A DNA stretch of 64,000 nucleotides from Salvator merianae (lineage: Eukaryota; Chordata; Lepidosauria; Squamata; Teiidae), in assembly GCA_003586115.2 (NCBI GenBank), contig QVOM02000025.1, positions 43,444,522 to 43,508,521 on the forward strand, read 5' to 3'. Below the pieces are notes generated by a model that saw nothing but the letters and a program-made list of their open reading frames with translations, was not told the origin of the DNA and searched no databases. Position numbers and translations under genes: made by a program. Shown here one piece after another: positions 1-12,614 of this stretch (positions are counted from its first letter, which is position 1; the number at the start of each line of letters is the position of its first letter).

Positions 1-158
1 TGAACAGTCATGGTTGATTTCCTTTAGTACTGACTGATTTAGTCTCCTTGCAGTCCAAGGGATTCTCACAAGTCTTCTGCAGTGCCCTAATGTGAACGTA
101 TAAACTTAGCTTCCCAGAAAACAGTCTGAATGTAACCCAATGGCACCATGTTTTACAG

Positions 159-351
159 GTGTTAAATCTGGTTCAGTCATATGTGACTCTGCGAGTGCCC
201 CTTTATGTTTCCTATGTTTTCCACTCACCTGCTGCTGTTGGAGGTTGGCAGCACTTCGACCTGCAGTCCGAACTAAGGCTCACCTTCGTATACGACACGG
301 CCATCCTCTGGAAGGATGGCATAGGAAGCCCACCAGAGGCAGAACTCCAAG
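159..351 (+). CDS. FREM3: FREM3 exon A (eighth from last)
   Basis: It starts after the acceptor TTTTACAG and ends at AACTCCAAG before GTAGAC, leaving one base of a split glycine codon. It encodes 64 residues, including the family-typical run [20 protein letters not shown]. The segment is extracellular. Upstream sequence 1-158 is intron. Confidence 0.85.
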
Positions 352-3300
352 GTAGACTTGTCTGTCTTACGGTCACTTGTTGTTTATCATGACACAAAAG
401 GAAACGTGTTTAAGAGGGAGCTAATTTAGCCATTAAGATGACCATGCAAAGAAATGTGGAGCATTTATTACATTAGAAACACTAGAAACCAAGATGATGG
501 TTTCTGATGGCTCTAGTTGAAAGAGGGGAGGAAGTGTCCTTCAATTTTATTTTTAATTGCCACTTAATGTGTACATAAAGCATTATGTGTATATCTAGTC
601 TATAGAGCTTCTTGCTGCTAGATGTGGTAAAATGTGACTAGAGTGTCATATTAGATTTCAAATGCAACTTGCCAATGGAAGCTCGCTGGGAGACCTTTGA
701 TTATTCACAGCCTCAGCCTAATATACTGCCTGGGAGGTCTCCCATCTTGGTTGAAATCAGTTCCAGGCATGCTGGCTTTCTGGAAAATGATGGTTCTCTG
801 TTCCTTCAGCAACCCTTCTATAGGAGCGCATTTGGTGATAATGTCAGATTCGGCTTGTCCTATTTGGGCCAGGTTGGCCTTGTGGTTAGCATGTCAGACT
901 CCTATCTGGAACTCTCCCAGTTCGCGTCCGCACTCTGCATGAAGCCAACTGGGTGACACTGGGCTCATCACAGCTCTGTTCTGAGTTCTCACAGCCCCAC
1001 CTACCTCACAAGGTGTCTGTTGTGGGGTGAAGAACAATAGGTTTGTCAGACGCTTTGAGAGGGTGAGAAAAGCAGGGTACAAAAAACAACTCTTCTCCTC
1101 CTCCTCCTCCTGTTCACCCAGCCTTCCTGTTGTATCCCAGGCTCTTGCCGATCTGCTTAGCTACTCGCTCCCTACCCCACCAGTTCCCTTGCTTTCAGGA
1201 TCTTTCCAAAGCAAGTGAATGAGTGAACAAGCAAGAGGCTGGACAAGCAGCTGCATGGATGAGCAAGTGGCTTGAAAAAAAGACTCGACAAGAGGATGCG
1301 CTGGTAGGAAGCTGCCAGCTCAGAATCAACTTGTTATCAGTGGGTGTTTGCACAACTGCACATTTTAGAGGAAACATTGGCTGTCACTCTACTCAAAGTT
1401 ATTTTATGTGAACATTGATTGCTTTGGGTTTGGGTTTTTAAAAAGACCCGTTGCCTAAAATACCACATAGTAGTTTGGAGTTTGCATTTTAAAGCTTTTC
1501 TCACGTTTTCTCCCTCAATAATGGCAATGGCTGTTTGCATCTAGGCTCCCTCTACCCAACCAGCATGCAAATCAATGATGAAGGGAGACTCGTGGTTTAT
1601 TTTCGAACTGAGATCCGATTCAGAGGCCAGTTTGTAATGTCCCATCCAGGTAAGACCAGTTTTTTTTTTTTTGTTTGAATCATGGCTGAACAATATATCT
1701 CAGTACTATCATGACAAAACACCATTATCCCAAAAGTGGTTGTTTATGATTAAGGAGAATTTTTGAGCAGATTACAAGTGAAATATTATTTTCAGAGACA
1801 ATAAGGCTATTTAGGTTTTGTAGTGTGTTGGGACCATGATTCACTCTATTAGAAAACAGTGATCTTTGCCTTGACAGGTACTTCTCTGTCCTCAATGGTG
1901 ATGTCTGCTGACCACCCAGGCCTCACATTCACGTTGAGCCTCTCTCAGAGTGAGCAAACCTTCCACCAGCCTATGCAGCAATGGAAGTTCATCTCAGATT
2001 TTGCTGTGAGTACCACTGAAGAACATTCGCTATTACCGTTCAGTCTGAAACATGGCGTATGATTCTGACATCATTTATTTTTATGATTCTGACTGGTTGA
2101 ACTAGGAGATTGTGAGTTGCCAAGCCAACATATCTGCTGGTTATGCTTTTCCAGGACTATCTTGATTATGGGGAATCAAGCGGGAGCTCCTTTATATTTA
2201 GCCTCCTTCTACATCCTTAACCTTGGATACTGTGAAGAATGTAAGGACGTGCCTGGTTTAGATTGGCAGCTGTCTGACCCCTCTCCCCCAGATTTGAACA
2301 GCTTGGCAGTGTACCGGGCAAGGAAAACAAAGAGAAACTTGGTGTGATCTCCAGCAGCTTTATGTCAAGCTGCTCTATGCAGGCAGTTTGGTGTCTGCTT
2401 GTTTGGCAAGTGCTGAACAGTTGAGCGCTGGCACCAAACAACTTGGCATGGAGCATCTAGCAGTTGTGCCAGTATCCTTTCTGATTTCCCTGGCTCTGTG
2501 TTCCACTAAACTCCTCTGAACTGAAGGGGGGGGCACCCTACTATAGCCCGCAGATCCCTAGGGCAAAAAATGTTGTGCTCAGTGCCCGTATCACATCTCA
2601 GGATCTACAATATAAAATATTCCCCATTTAAGAAAACAGAATAAAGTCAGAGCTCCAGTGTTTTGTTCAGTAGTTGGGCAGCCTTTAGTTGTCAAGTGAT
2701 TCCTGTGTTTTTGTTGTTTTGTGGTAGTATTTTTTATTATTCATATTGTTTATCCTCTGCAATGGTGTTCGGAGTTCAGGTTTTTTTTAATTAAAGAATG
2801 GGATACAAATAAATGATTTCAAATAAAAGCTTTCACTTCTCTGTGAGTCTTACAGCTAAGAGAGTCATAAAGGTTTCACCTTGATTAAAAATATAAAATA
2901 CTTTCTAGCTATGGATTCAACTGGAAAGAAAAAGTTGCATTGTTTTACTAAGCACATACGTTCATAGAGCAGAGTTTCTGGTACAAAATTAATATCTAAT
3001 CTCAGTCAATGGTACAAAAATAAGAAAGAAGGAAAGGCTATGAAACAGAAAGCAAAATCATCTTCAGTTAGTATTATGTCCTGATTACTGTATAGCAAAG
3101 GACACACAGTTGATATTATTTTGTAACTTTTCATTCAAGAATATTAAAAAAGAATGAATATATCATCCTGCTTTGTCATGGAAAAGATCCTAAAATGGTT
3201 TACAATATAAATCTAAAAACAAGATTAAAAACACATAAAAATAGCCAAGTATTACACCAGAATTAAAACTGGATGGGACATGAACTCATTCACGTTGGAA

Positions 3301-6300
3301 GTGCCTGGGTGAAGAAACAAGTTTTTAGCAGGAACTTAAAAGATGTGGTAATAGATGCCTTATGGATATCTGAGTGGAAAACTTTCCAGAATGTTGGTGC
3401 CTCCACAGGGAAAGCCCTGCTTTGGGACACCACAAGATGACATTCAGTAATTAGTGGTGTTTGTTAGTCTGTTTTAAATACTCCATAACAGATCTTTTTC
3501 ACATAAATTTGGTTTTGCTCCATGAAAATTAAACCTAGTTGAGGCTCTTAGATTGGGACCACAGGACAGTGACAGCAAGATGAGACTCTAATAAGATTCC
3601 TTGCTTTTTTCTTCCCAAATTGCATTATAGCCAGTTGTACACCAGGAGGATGGAATTGTGACTTCCTATTGGCATATTGTACCACCCTAGGGTCTCAATC
3701 TACACACTTCTCTTTCCCTAAGCGTGTCCAATTCTAAGCAACATTTCTCATGCTTTTAAGTACACTAAGGATTTTACTGCAGGGTTTTTTTTTTAACAAT
3801 TGTAGGAAAAGAAGAAGCGTGTTCTATGTGCATGTATTCAAGTCAATAAATCAAGTACAAAGGAGTACAGAGATTGCCAAGGGTGCACAAGGGTGGTCTT
3901 ATAGTTTTCTCTGGTGCCTACAAACCTCCTGAGCTGTCCAGTCACTGTCTGGGGGAAGAAGCTTTAACATTCCAGAAGTGCCCAGGAGCACAAGTAGATT
4001 GCTGACTCCTGGATTTGAAACTTCTGAAGCTGAAATGCTTGTATGGTTCACAAGCATCCATCCTCACTGTTGCTTGAAAAGGAAAGAAAGAAAAATCAAA
4101 AGGAAATCAAAAGAAAAAGGTCCTGATGGGCTATGCTGCAGAATAATAGACAAATGTTTTCTTTGTTGCTGTTTAGCAAAATACTTTTAAACCAAAAGCT
4201 AACATGCTCTGATTTTGTGCACTTTTTTCTAGGTACGTGACTACTCTGGTACTTACACCGTGAAACTTATCCCTTGCATTGCCGCACCCAGCCAAGAGTA
4301 TACACAGCCTGTCATCTGTAGCCCACGGGAACCAGTCACCTTTGATCTAGATATCAGGTTCCAGCAGGTACAATATCTCTGTATTTAATGCTCTCGGCTA
4401 ACAAAGTATTTAGACTGCATTTATCTTGTACATCGTATCCACTCCCTTTAGTAATTAAACCGAGCTAAATTGCTTACAAGACCTGGATTTTAGCATCAAA
4501 CTTGGGGTGGGATGAGATTTTACAGCTGAATTGCTGCTGCCATTTCAATCCTTCTCTTTGTAGCTCGCTCTCTTTCTCAGGTCACTTCTCTGTGTATGAT
4601 GTTCCGTTACATTTCCATGCCTCCTTCTCTCCGTTTCACTGAGCAGAATTACAAGCTAAGCTAGGAGTTGTCAAATAGCACCCAAGGCCGTCCCTGGGAC
4701 TTAGAAGATTTTAAGGTCACTGCTTGGGGAAGCAATTAGAGAAGGTGGTACCCATGGTGTGCTCTCAAAATTTGCCCACTGTCCCTAAAATGTTGGCAGC
4801 CCCTGGTCTAGGATTCATTTGTTTATTTATTTAGACATTTGTATACTTTGTCATATAAAAGAAGCAGTGGCTTGTAAAAAACAGAAAAGAAAGAAAAGAA
4901 AAGTAGACATTAAAATAAAGAATTAAACAGATTGAAAAATCAAAAGCATTTAAAAACACATTAACAATCGGGTGGGTTAGGGAGACATCAGCCATTTAGC
5001 CAGGAAATGCCTAGGAGCCTAAAAGCTGACATTATAGGCCCTGCCTGGACATCGGAAGAGTGGGCATTTCAGAGGAACAGGCCTGGCTTTGGGCCACCAT
5101 ATGATGACATTTTGTTTTTTGCGGGACTCACAGCAAGACCAGTCCAGATGAGCTCATGGCTCTTCCAGATTTGTTACAGGGAAGGTATTTGTTTAGGTAC
5201 CTTGACACCCTTATATACCAAGCATAAAACATTGTACCTGGTCCAATAGTTTACTGGCAACCAGGGTAATTGCTTAAGGTTATGTGTGATGAATGCACAG
5301 GCAGACACCCCACTCAACAATCTGGCTGCTGCATTTTGTGCCTGTTGCAGCTCCTGGAGTAGATATGAGAATAGTGCTAGAGTAATGTGTTCTAGTGTCA
5401 AGTTAGCAGTGCATGTTCAACAGTGGCTAACTGGTGTCTGTCAACAGAGGTCACCTGAGCCTCCATGGATATCCCTCAGACTACAGATGTATTCTTTTAA
5501 GGGAGGGCAACCGCAAATAGAACATGTCAGAGCCCCAAGTCCTGAACTTTGGAATTTCCTACTCACAGAGACTGTCCTGTTCAGGATTCAACTTCAATTT
5601 ATCTGCCTCTAGCTAACCCATTACTGCATCCAGGCACTGGTTCAGAACCTTCACAGAAAAATGGAGCGTGGTATCATCAGCATACTGATGGCAGCAGTCC
5701 CCTGCTGAACACCCCCAGTAGCTTCATATAGATATTAAATAGTGTGGTGACAAAATTTGAGATTCCAGCTGCAGGGATAAGTGGTGCATTCACCCAATGC
5801 TGCTTTGTGAGATTGTTCCCAGAGGTAGGGGTGAAATCAGTGTCCCCCATTTCCATTCTCCAGAGAGGAACCAAAAGATACTGTGATCAGTGCTAGCAAA
5901 AGCTGCCAAGAGATGAAGGATGATCAACAGAGATGTACTCTCACTGTCTCCCTTCTGCAGAAGGCCATCCATCAGGACAGCCAGAGTTGATTCTGGGCCT
6001 AAACTAAGCCTCAACTTTACTTGGGCACTCCTGCTGTAGCTTCAGGCCTCTGCCACTCTTGGGATCTGATGAGATCATTGCATAGTGGCATGTGTTCGGA
6101 GACCTGAAAGATCTTTCCTTGTCCACCTTTAAGATTGGTCTTTAAGATTCAAATAACTTCATTATCATTTGCCCTTTAGAAGACTGGTGCAGGCTGGTAC
6201 AGGCTGGAGAAAGCCCCCCACAGGCCTGGAAATGCACATTGCCTCACAGTGTTATGATATATGGCCCCTTTCCCTCAGGCCTAGAGACAGGCAGGGATGG

Positions 6301-9300
6301 AAGATACATCAGATGTGCCCAACTTCACCTAGCTTCATATACCATTGGTTCTATGTCCACCCTTGAAAACGTAGAAGAGATACAATCTGCTGTAAGGAGA
6401 CTGTTTTACATGAACTGATTCAGCCTATGTCACCATTTCTGATTCTGTTGATCTCCGGTGTGCCTTTGTTATTCGCTCATTCATTGTGCATTTGTATGGT
6501 GCTGTTCTATATTCCATGATCACAATTACAGTGAAATAATTTAAGTTTAAACCAACGCGCAATAGAAACATATAATGGAATAAAAATCCAGAATACCAGT
6601 CTGCTTTCCTGCTTTTTAACTCTTTAGCTCCCCCCTCCACAAGAGGCATCCAGCCCCCTGAATGGGCCCCAGTGAGCAGCATCTTTTAGTCACTGCTTCT
6701 CAAGGATCCTGTCTTGAACTTCTGCTCTTAAATAGCCACCTGACCCCACTGCTGCAGGCCAGGTGTAAATATGCTGCTCAGACAAACAGCAGCAACAGGC
6801 AGGTAGATATTGGGCAGGGGTGATAGTTGTAGTGACAGCAGGGGGCATCTCTTGCCAGTAGCAGGGACCCCAACAACAATGGAGCATAGAAACTGGCAGA
6901 ATCTCTTAACGGCTTGAGAGGGGCATGTTCCATACCCTTTACCTGGAAACTGCATGAAATGGGAAGAGTCAGCCAAGATTTAATGGCTTTACTGTGCCTG
7001 GTGGAAAGGAACAAAAGAGTCAAAACTCTGGCCATTTTCACACTTACAACAGTATCACATTCTAATTAGCAGGGTTTGGGCCAGCCAGGATCAGGTATGG
7101 TGATGAGTATTCGCTCTTGTCAACAATGAAACAGTTTACAAGCTGGCCAGCAGGGGGAGCAGTGTGAATGGGAATCCACTAGTTAGGTAGCTGTGTCCAA
7201 ACCCAGAGGAGCTGTGTACAGACTTGTGACTGAAATGACAGCCAGGGTGTGGACCCCAAAATGCAAACCTGGGTCCAAATTGTCTGACAGCGCCTGCGCA
7301 GCCATGCAGTCCCTACCCTGCCACCATTCCACACCAGGAAGTGGTGCAAACACACGTTTCCTAATCTGCACCCGATCACGCAAGTCAGCTTCCAGACTAC
7401 AATTTCCTTGACCAGCGCTATTTTGCTTCAGGTGAGCATCAGGTGGGCTTTGGTAGGTTTCAAGTCAGCTGGAGCCGTTTGCAAGTGTGAATGCTCCGTA
7501 CTAGCAAGTGTCCTGGAACGTTCCTCTCACTAAGTGCCAACAGGCTCTCTGTGATAGAGCCTGAAATACAGTCTGGAATTCAATCATTGATGTCTCTGCA
7601 TTACATCGGTTAGTCAAGCAACAATGTGAAAGATCACCTGAAGCTACTGAGGATCCAGATGTTTGATACTGAGCTACTAAGAGTCCAAATAGACAGTGCT
7701 GAACCACATGGTTTTGTGTGACTTTGTAGCCAAGGCATAGGATATGTATGTAGATCAAGCACATCTTCAAGAGAGTTAATGACTCATCAAAAGCATTTCT
7801 TCTAGTAAAGTGTTGATAGATTCAGTCTGCTCTCACATCACTAATGTTCAAAGCAGTAATCCTATTGGAGGAATCCTGTACAGTGTGAAGTGTGATTTCA
7901 TGGGACTGCTACCAAAATAAACTGTTGAAGTATTTGCTGCTATTCAAAAAACATGTTCCATGTTGCACTATTTGTTTTGGCTTTATTTGAAAGTCTGAAC
8001 AATGCTGAATGAACATCAGAGAACTGAAAGATAGAAAATTTATACGCAGATTTTAACAAAAGATCAAAATTGATTTTCAGCACTTCTCAATTATGGTAAT
8101 TGTTATTCTAGGTCAGCGACCCAGTAGCTGCTGAATTTAGTCTCAACACTCAAATGTTTTTGCTGTCCAAGAAGGAGCTCTGGCTGTCAGATGGCTCCTT
8201 GGGATTTGGAGAAGGAACAGATGTTGCATTCACAGAAGGTAAAAATATCTTTACTCTCTCCTTGTGACAGATGCTGACAAGGAAGGTCTTTTAACAGTAG
8301 CTCAGTGGTAATTGCATAATAATTATCTGGTCACAGGAAAGTAACTAGAGTTAGGTAGAGGCAGAATTTTCATCCTTACGAATAACACTCTTCAATTAAA
8401 AAAGTACTGTACCAGAATAGTTCCTTCAAAACTCATTCATTTTATTCCTGCTCCTGAATTACCATAATAAATTGAAATTCCCAGTTGCAGCTGAAGCTCT
8501 TATATGCCACTTTCTTCCTTTCTCTTTCCACTTTATTGTTGGGGGAATGAGCAACTCTTGCTCACCCATAATACCCAGCGACCCGTTGGTCCTCCCTTGA
8601 GGCATCTGTTCAGGATTAGGGTCCTAAATTCTAAAACAAGATTTCAAGGCCTGGAGAAGGATCCTCTTGTTGTATTCGGTTAGTTCACAGGCTCATCTTG
8701 CATGCATCAGTTTTGGACAGAGGTCTGTCTTTTAGGTAACATGCATTTAGAGTAAGTAGGAATAAAACAATAATAAATGATGATGAGGTAGCTGTGACTC
8801 AGCTAACCTTAACAATTGGGAGTGCAAGGAAGGAGTGCAGATAATTCTTCCACTATAGGTAGTATGAAAGGGCTATATTTTGAAATCAGATAACATTATC
8901 TCATAATGAGTTGCTAGGAAATTGTGGCTATGCTTCAGAGATACTTCTTTTAGCCTTTTTTTTCATGTAGCCATAGGAACTGATTCTTGAAAGTAAAAAA
9001 CAACAAAAAACCCACATTGGATGAAGCAGTCCCGAATGAAATTTTCAGTATGAAACAGAATTCACAGTATATGTAACACACCTCCTCCTCAAACCATCTT
9101 TCAGAAAACAAGGACATCTGTTGGTTTGTTTTGCAAGTGAAAGCAAAGCTCTGACAACCTAACTGCCCACTCCTAGGCTTATGTTGTTGGCTGCAGCTTG
9201 CCCCCTAGTGAGGAAAAATAGTCTTACACACAGCAACTTTAATTCCCTTTAAAGTACTAGGAGAATACTAAATTAGAAACAATGTATTTAGCAGAGAGTT

Positions 9301-12300
9301 TCTTCAAAATTAATCAGCTTTGCATGTGATATGCTGATTCTGCCAGCCTGATTTCATCATCTGCTGTGCACTTTCTTAAATTGAAAAGAAAATATGATTA
9401 AACTGTACCAAGAAAAATGAAATTGCAACGTTTAATGAAAAATAAGCATACTTATTCTATACTGTATAAATTATTCTGCTTCATGTGCTCTGGTTTCTTA
9501 CACAGGTAAATTTCATCTACATGCTTTCAACCCTTATTTATGGGTATATTGCTCACAATTATTTTTATAAAATGACATTTAAAGTGCTTATCCCTGCATC
9601 ACCTGTCAAATTTTGCATTTGGAATACAGAGTATACATACTTAGACATTTGGTGATTAATATTGCTCTCTCAGCTTCCATGTTTTATGGATTTTATGTTA
9701 CAGTAGTTCTTTTCCTTTTGGTTGTTGCTTTATAGGTTTTGTAGATTAATTCTGTTTTATTGTTTTTGTTCACTGCTTTATGACCTTGTTGACGAGCGGT
9801 ATAAAAATGGTCTTAAATAAAAACACAGCTATTGTTGCAGGTGATGTTGGTTGGGAATTGAAAGAATACAGGAGATTGATTGTGAAATTAATGGCTAAAT
9901 GGGGGTCTGCCTGGACAAAGTGTGCGGTACTTTGCAGTTGTGTTATTCAGAGCTTGTGTCATATTTCTCTTTCCTCTTAATGCATGGGTGATTCCACACT
10001 GGCTAGTATACCAGACCAGCAAGCGTACTAAGAGCCTCTCTTCTGCATGCTGGTACAGTCTAAGGGAGGCCCTTCTGTTGACACAAGTCAAAGGAAGTTT
10101 CAGGCAGGCAGGTCAACCCAGTGTTAAATAAGTGTGAGTCAATGGAGGAAAACCACGCAATAGCAAATAAATGGGGGGTTGTACTTAGAGGCAGGTCACA
10201 GTTTGTTAATCATGCAGTAGGAGAAATGCAGTGTTGGAAACTGCACAAATTGAGGTATGATTGTAATGGGCATAACTGAAATCACTGGACAAATAAGAAC
10301 AAATCCAGCAGGAAGCACAGGGGTGAAAGACAGAATTGAATCAAGTTACCCTGGGAAGATACAGATTTCTCCACAGCATTGTGGATGCAGTGATATGAAG
10401 TCACCAAAAGCAGCTTAATACCAGTGTGTGCGCCCACCAAGCCAAAGCTGCTTTGGGAGTTGGGGATTGAGAGGAGAGAGGCATACCAAAGAGGAACTCT
10501 TGTAAAACTTACGGAACGTTTCCATTACCCACACATTGACAAATGTTTGTTCAGATCATGACAGGAGAGGAACATTTCTTAGACACTGTAAATGGTTGCA
10601 CATTTGGCCAGTTGGCTGTGGAGCCAGCTAGGGGAAGAGTGATCCTGAACTTAAGTCTTAGTCTTCTCTCCTAGCTAGAGAAGTAAATAGATTTAAACCA
10701 ACTGGGAAGAATCACCATAGTGCTGTAAAATGCAACATCTATAAAAGCAGAACATTGTGAAGTGAGCATTCAGCTTTGAAAGAAGGGATTGCTCAAAACT
10801 GAGCAGACTGGTAAAAAGGAAGCTGAAATAAAAGGTTGAGCATAGCGACAGGAAGCTGTATGAATGTAGAAGACGTGCAATATGGTGACTAGTTAGAGTT
10901 ATAAAAGATGCTTTGATGGTCTGTCCTTTCTGGAATGCTTTCCCTCACCTAACATACATGTTGTCCATGACATTGTTGTTAAGTCTGGCAGCAGACAAAC
11001 ACAAATCTGTGACTTATAAGATCCTTGGAATTTTTCATTAGTTTGTCATGCTTTGCCATTCAGCTATAATTAACTCATTTGAATTTTAATGTAATATATT
11101 TTGTTACATTCTGCAAGGTATCCAGAAGCTTTAATATGCAAAATTATGGCATCAGTAACAGTTGCCTTCATTTTTAGGCTCTGAAATTTATGGTCGTGTC
11201 ATGGTGGATCCTGTTCAGAATTTAGGACATTCTTTTATCTGCAATATTGAAAAGGTGTTTCTGTGCACTGGTGCTGATGGGTATGTGCCCAAATACAATC
11301 CAGATAACAAAGAATATGGTTGTCTTGCTGACTCGCCTTCTTTATTATACAGATTCAAGATTCTGGTACGTAGTGCGTAATGCATATTGTAAAATTTTAA
11401 TATAGTCATGTTTGAAATCTTGAATTAATACACAAGTTTGATTATTCTCCAGGATAAAGCTCAACCAGATACCCAGGAAGAAATGTTTGGAAATATGCCC
11501 TTCAATGCTAAACTAGCAGCTGATCACTTAGACGGCTATCCTTTGGTTAAGCAGCCTGGTTCCGATGGGTTCAGCTTGTTGTCTACTCCACTTTTCCAGG
11601 TAAAATTTGAGTGACATTGTTCCAGAACTGACACATCTGCTAACTTCCTTCTGACAAGCAAGATTCTTACAACTCACCAAATGTGACATCAGAAGCCCAG
11701 CTTTTGTTTAGAGAACAATTGCATTCTCTAAATTTTAAGAATTCAGATACTATTAACTTTTCAAATTCAGAGAAAAACATTCTGGGCATAATCTGGGGTA
11801 TTGTATTTGTGAGCAGTTCCCACTAAAAATCAATGGAACTGAAGTTCCATAAAGGTAAGACCTCCCTAATTTTCAAAACTTCAAATATATTGTAGAAGAC
11901 AAATTATGACATTCTGTTTTTTTCTTACACGGTAAGCATTTAAGTATTTAGTTGAAAATACTTAGTTGACAATGATAATAAATCTGGACAAGTACAATGT
12001 AATATTCACATTGACATTTTGCATGCTGCAGAGACCATCAGGAGTCCTTTATTTCACTCATTCATGTGGTCTTAATCTAACAGGTAGCAGCAGGTCGAGA
12101 GTGGTACCTCCACACTATCTATGTGGTTCGGTCAAGGGAGAATGCCCACCGAGGCCTTGGCAAGAGAAGTGTTGAGTACAACCAGACTTTATCTTCAGCT
12201 AATGAAACGCCTGGCTCTACACAACTCAAACGCAGTCGGAGAGCAGTCTCAGACGCCCCTGCTCTTGCTCAAGATATAGGTGCAGAGAAGAACAGAGGAA

Positions 12301-12614
12301 CCAATATCCAGCACATAGCCCTTGACCGGTCTGATAAAATTGTTGTAAAGCAGAAAGATTGGTCCACAGTAGGTAAACCTTATGAAAAGCCTATCTTGGA
12401 AATCACTGGAAGCGATGTGGAAAATAGGATTATATCCATTGTTGGAGGGACTGCTGGTCTGTTGCTTCTGACCTGCACTGTTTTGATTATTGTCTTCCTT
12501 CTGAAAAGAAGAGGACATTCTACTCACAGGAAAGCAAATTCATGCATCAACTCTTCCAGCAGTAATGAAACTGTGACTACACACCACAGCAACAGTGACA
12601 GCTCTGAAGTCTAA
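159..12614 (+). CDS. FREM3: FREM3, C-terminal part (last eight coding exons)
   Basis: Eight exons (159-351, 1545-1649, 1878-2005, 4233-4367, 8112-8238, 11178-11365, 11453-11599, 12084-12614) join in frame into 517 codons plus a stop. All visible acceptors are AG and donors GT. The translation resembles the C-terminal region of the FRAS1/FREM family: the segment after the Calx-beta repeats, a juxtamembrane linker, one transmembrane helix and a short tail. These proteins form a complex at epithelial basement membranes that supports epidermal-dermal adhesion. FREM2 and FREM3 are hard to separate on sequence by eye; I chose FREM3 because the neighbour is SMARCA5, as in mammals. The N-terminal CSPG repeats and most of the Calx-beta repeats must lie left of the window, so the gene is partial here only because of the window edge. 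No frameshift or internal stop was seen. Confidence 0.9.
1545..1649 (+). CDS. FREM3: FREM3 exon B
   Basis: The acceptor GCATCTAG and donor CCATCCAG/GTAAG bound 105 nt. The exon completes a split glycine and encodes [19 protein letters not shown] and the following residues, ending on another split glycine. It is extracellular FREM sequence. Confidence 0.87.
1878..2005 (+). CDS. FREM3: FREM3 exon C
   Basis: The exon follows CCTTGACAG and ends at TTTTGCT before GTGAGT. It completes glycine and encodes [20 protein letters not shown] and on to DFA, a conserved block of the family. It closes in phase 0. Confidence 0.88.
3165..3480 (-). mobile_element. L2-like LINE 3' fragment
   Basis: Read on the minus strand, the segment gives a decayed version of the L2/CR1-type ORF2 end (PTFWK...[10 protein letters not shown]), equivalent to the usual LWN-LP...FRRALKTHLF ending. 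It is interrupted and non-coding. Confidence 0.5.
4233..4367 (+). CDS. FREM3: FREM3 exon D
   Basis: This phase-0 exon of 45 codons starts after TTTTTTCTAG with [15 protein letters not shown] and ends in DLDIRFQQ before GTACAA. Two further cysteines or their neighbours (IPC, VICS) fit an extracellular disulphide-bearing segment, which is inference. Confidence 0.9.
4810..6060 (-). mobile_element. L2-like LINE fragment with reverse-transcriptase remains
   Basis: Minus-strand reading contains the L2 ORF2 signatures [10 protein letters not shown] (near 5730) and [10 protein letters not shown]...[13 protein letters not shown] (5401-5174). It ends in an A-rich TAAATAAATAAA tail near 4810. Stops and frameshifts interrupt it, so it is an old, inactive 5'-truncated copy within a FREM3 intron. 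Confidence 0.75.
7030..7497. mobile_element. possible inverted-repeat (MITE-like) element
   Basis: The left end CATTTTCACACTTACAA pairs with the reverse complement of the right end, CATTCACACTTGCAA, with a 2-nt gap and one mismatch. The interior has no coding potential. No clear target-site duplication was seen, so the boundaries are approximate. Confidence 0.35.
8112..8238 (+). CDS. FREM3: FREM3 exon E
   Basis: It starts after TTATTCTAG with [19 protein letters not shown] and ends at GCATTCACAGAAG before GTAAAA, in phase 1. The donor matches the consensus well. Confidence 0.9.
11178..11365 (+). CDS. FREM3: FREM3 exon F
   Basis: A 188-nt exon after CATTTTTAG. It encodes [17 protein letters not shown], then the cysteine-containing [14 protein letters not shown] and [17 protein letters not shown]. 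This is among the most conserved stretches of the FREM2/FREM3 C-terminal region. It ends before GTACGTAG. Confidence 0.92.
11453..11599 (+). CDS. FREM3: FREM3 exon G
   Basis: A phase-0 exon of 49 codons after TTCTCCAG, starting [15 protein letters not shown] and ending STPLFQ before GTAAAA. The intron separating it from exon F is only 87 bp (11366-11452). Confidence 0.9.
12084..12614 (+). CDS. FREM3: FREM3 last coding exon: furin-like site, transmembrane helix, PDZ-ligand tail
   Basis: The exon encodes 176 residues and a TAA stop. It opens with [20 protein letters not shown], passes two N-glycosylation sequons (NQT, NET), and then has a basic RSRR motif at 12231-12242 that fits proprotein-convertase cleavage. 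A hydrophobic helix at about 12429-12503 ([14 protein letters not shown]...IVFLL) is followed by KRRG as the stop-transfer signal. The tail of about 35 residues ends in DSSEV, a class I PDZ ligand pattern (S-x-V). PDZ binding by GRIP1 is known for FRAS1/FREM tails; applying it here is inference. Confidence 0.93.
   Translation, partial: VAAGREWYLHTIYVVRSRENAHRGLGKRSVEYNQTLSSANETPGSTQLKRSRRAVSDAPALAQDIGAEKNRGTNIQHIALDRSDKIVVKQKDWSTVGKPYEKPILEITGSDVENRIISIVGGTAGLLLLTCTVLIIVFLLKRRGHSTHRKANSCINSSSSNETVTTHHSNSDSSEV

Larger units (their letters stand above)
352..11452 (+). other. FREM3 introns in the window
   Basis: The introns are 352-1544, 1650-1877, 2006-4232, 4368-8111, 8239-11177 and 11366-11452. 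They hold L2 LINE fragments at about 3165-3480 and 4810-6060 and a possible inverted-repeat element at 7030-7497. The remaining long stretches (352-1544, 2117-2460, 6100-7000, 8239-11177) show no coding signal or recognised repeat by eye. Confidence 0.7.

Noticed and set aside
12249..12527. Minus-strand open frame opposite the last FREM3 exon
   Set aside because: It mirrors the true coding strand, whose product has clear family similarity.
159..12614. Naming the left gene FREM2
   Set aside because: Similarity to FREM2 is high, but FREM3 is the neighbour of SMARCA5 in mammals, so synteny favours FREM3.
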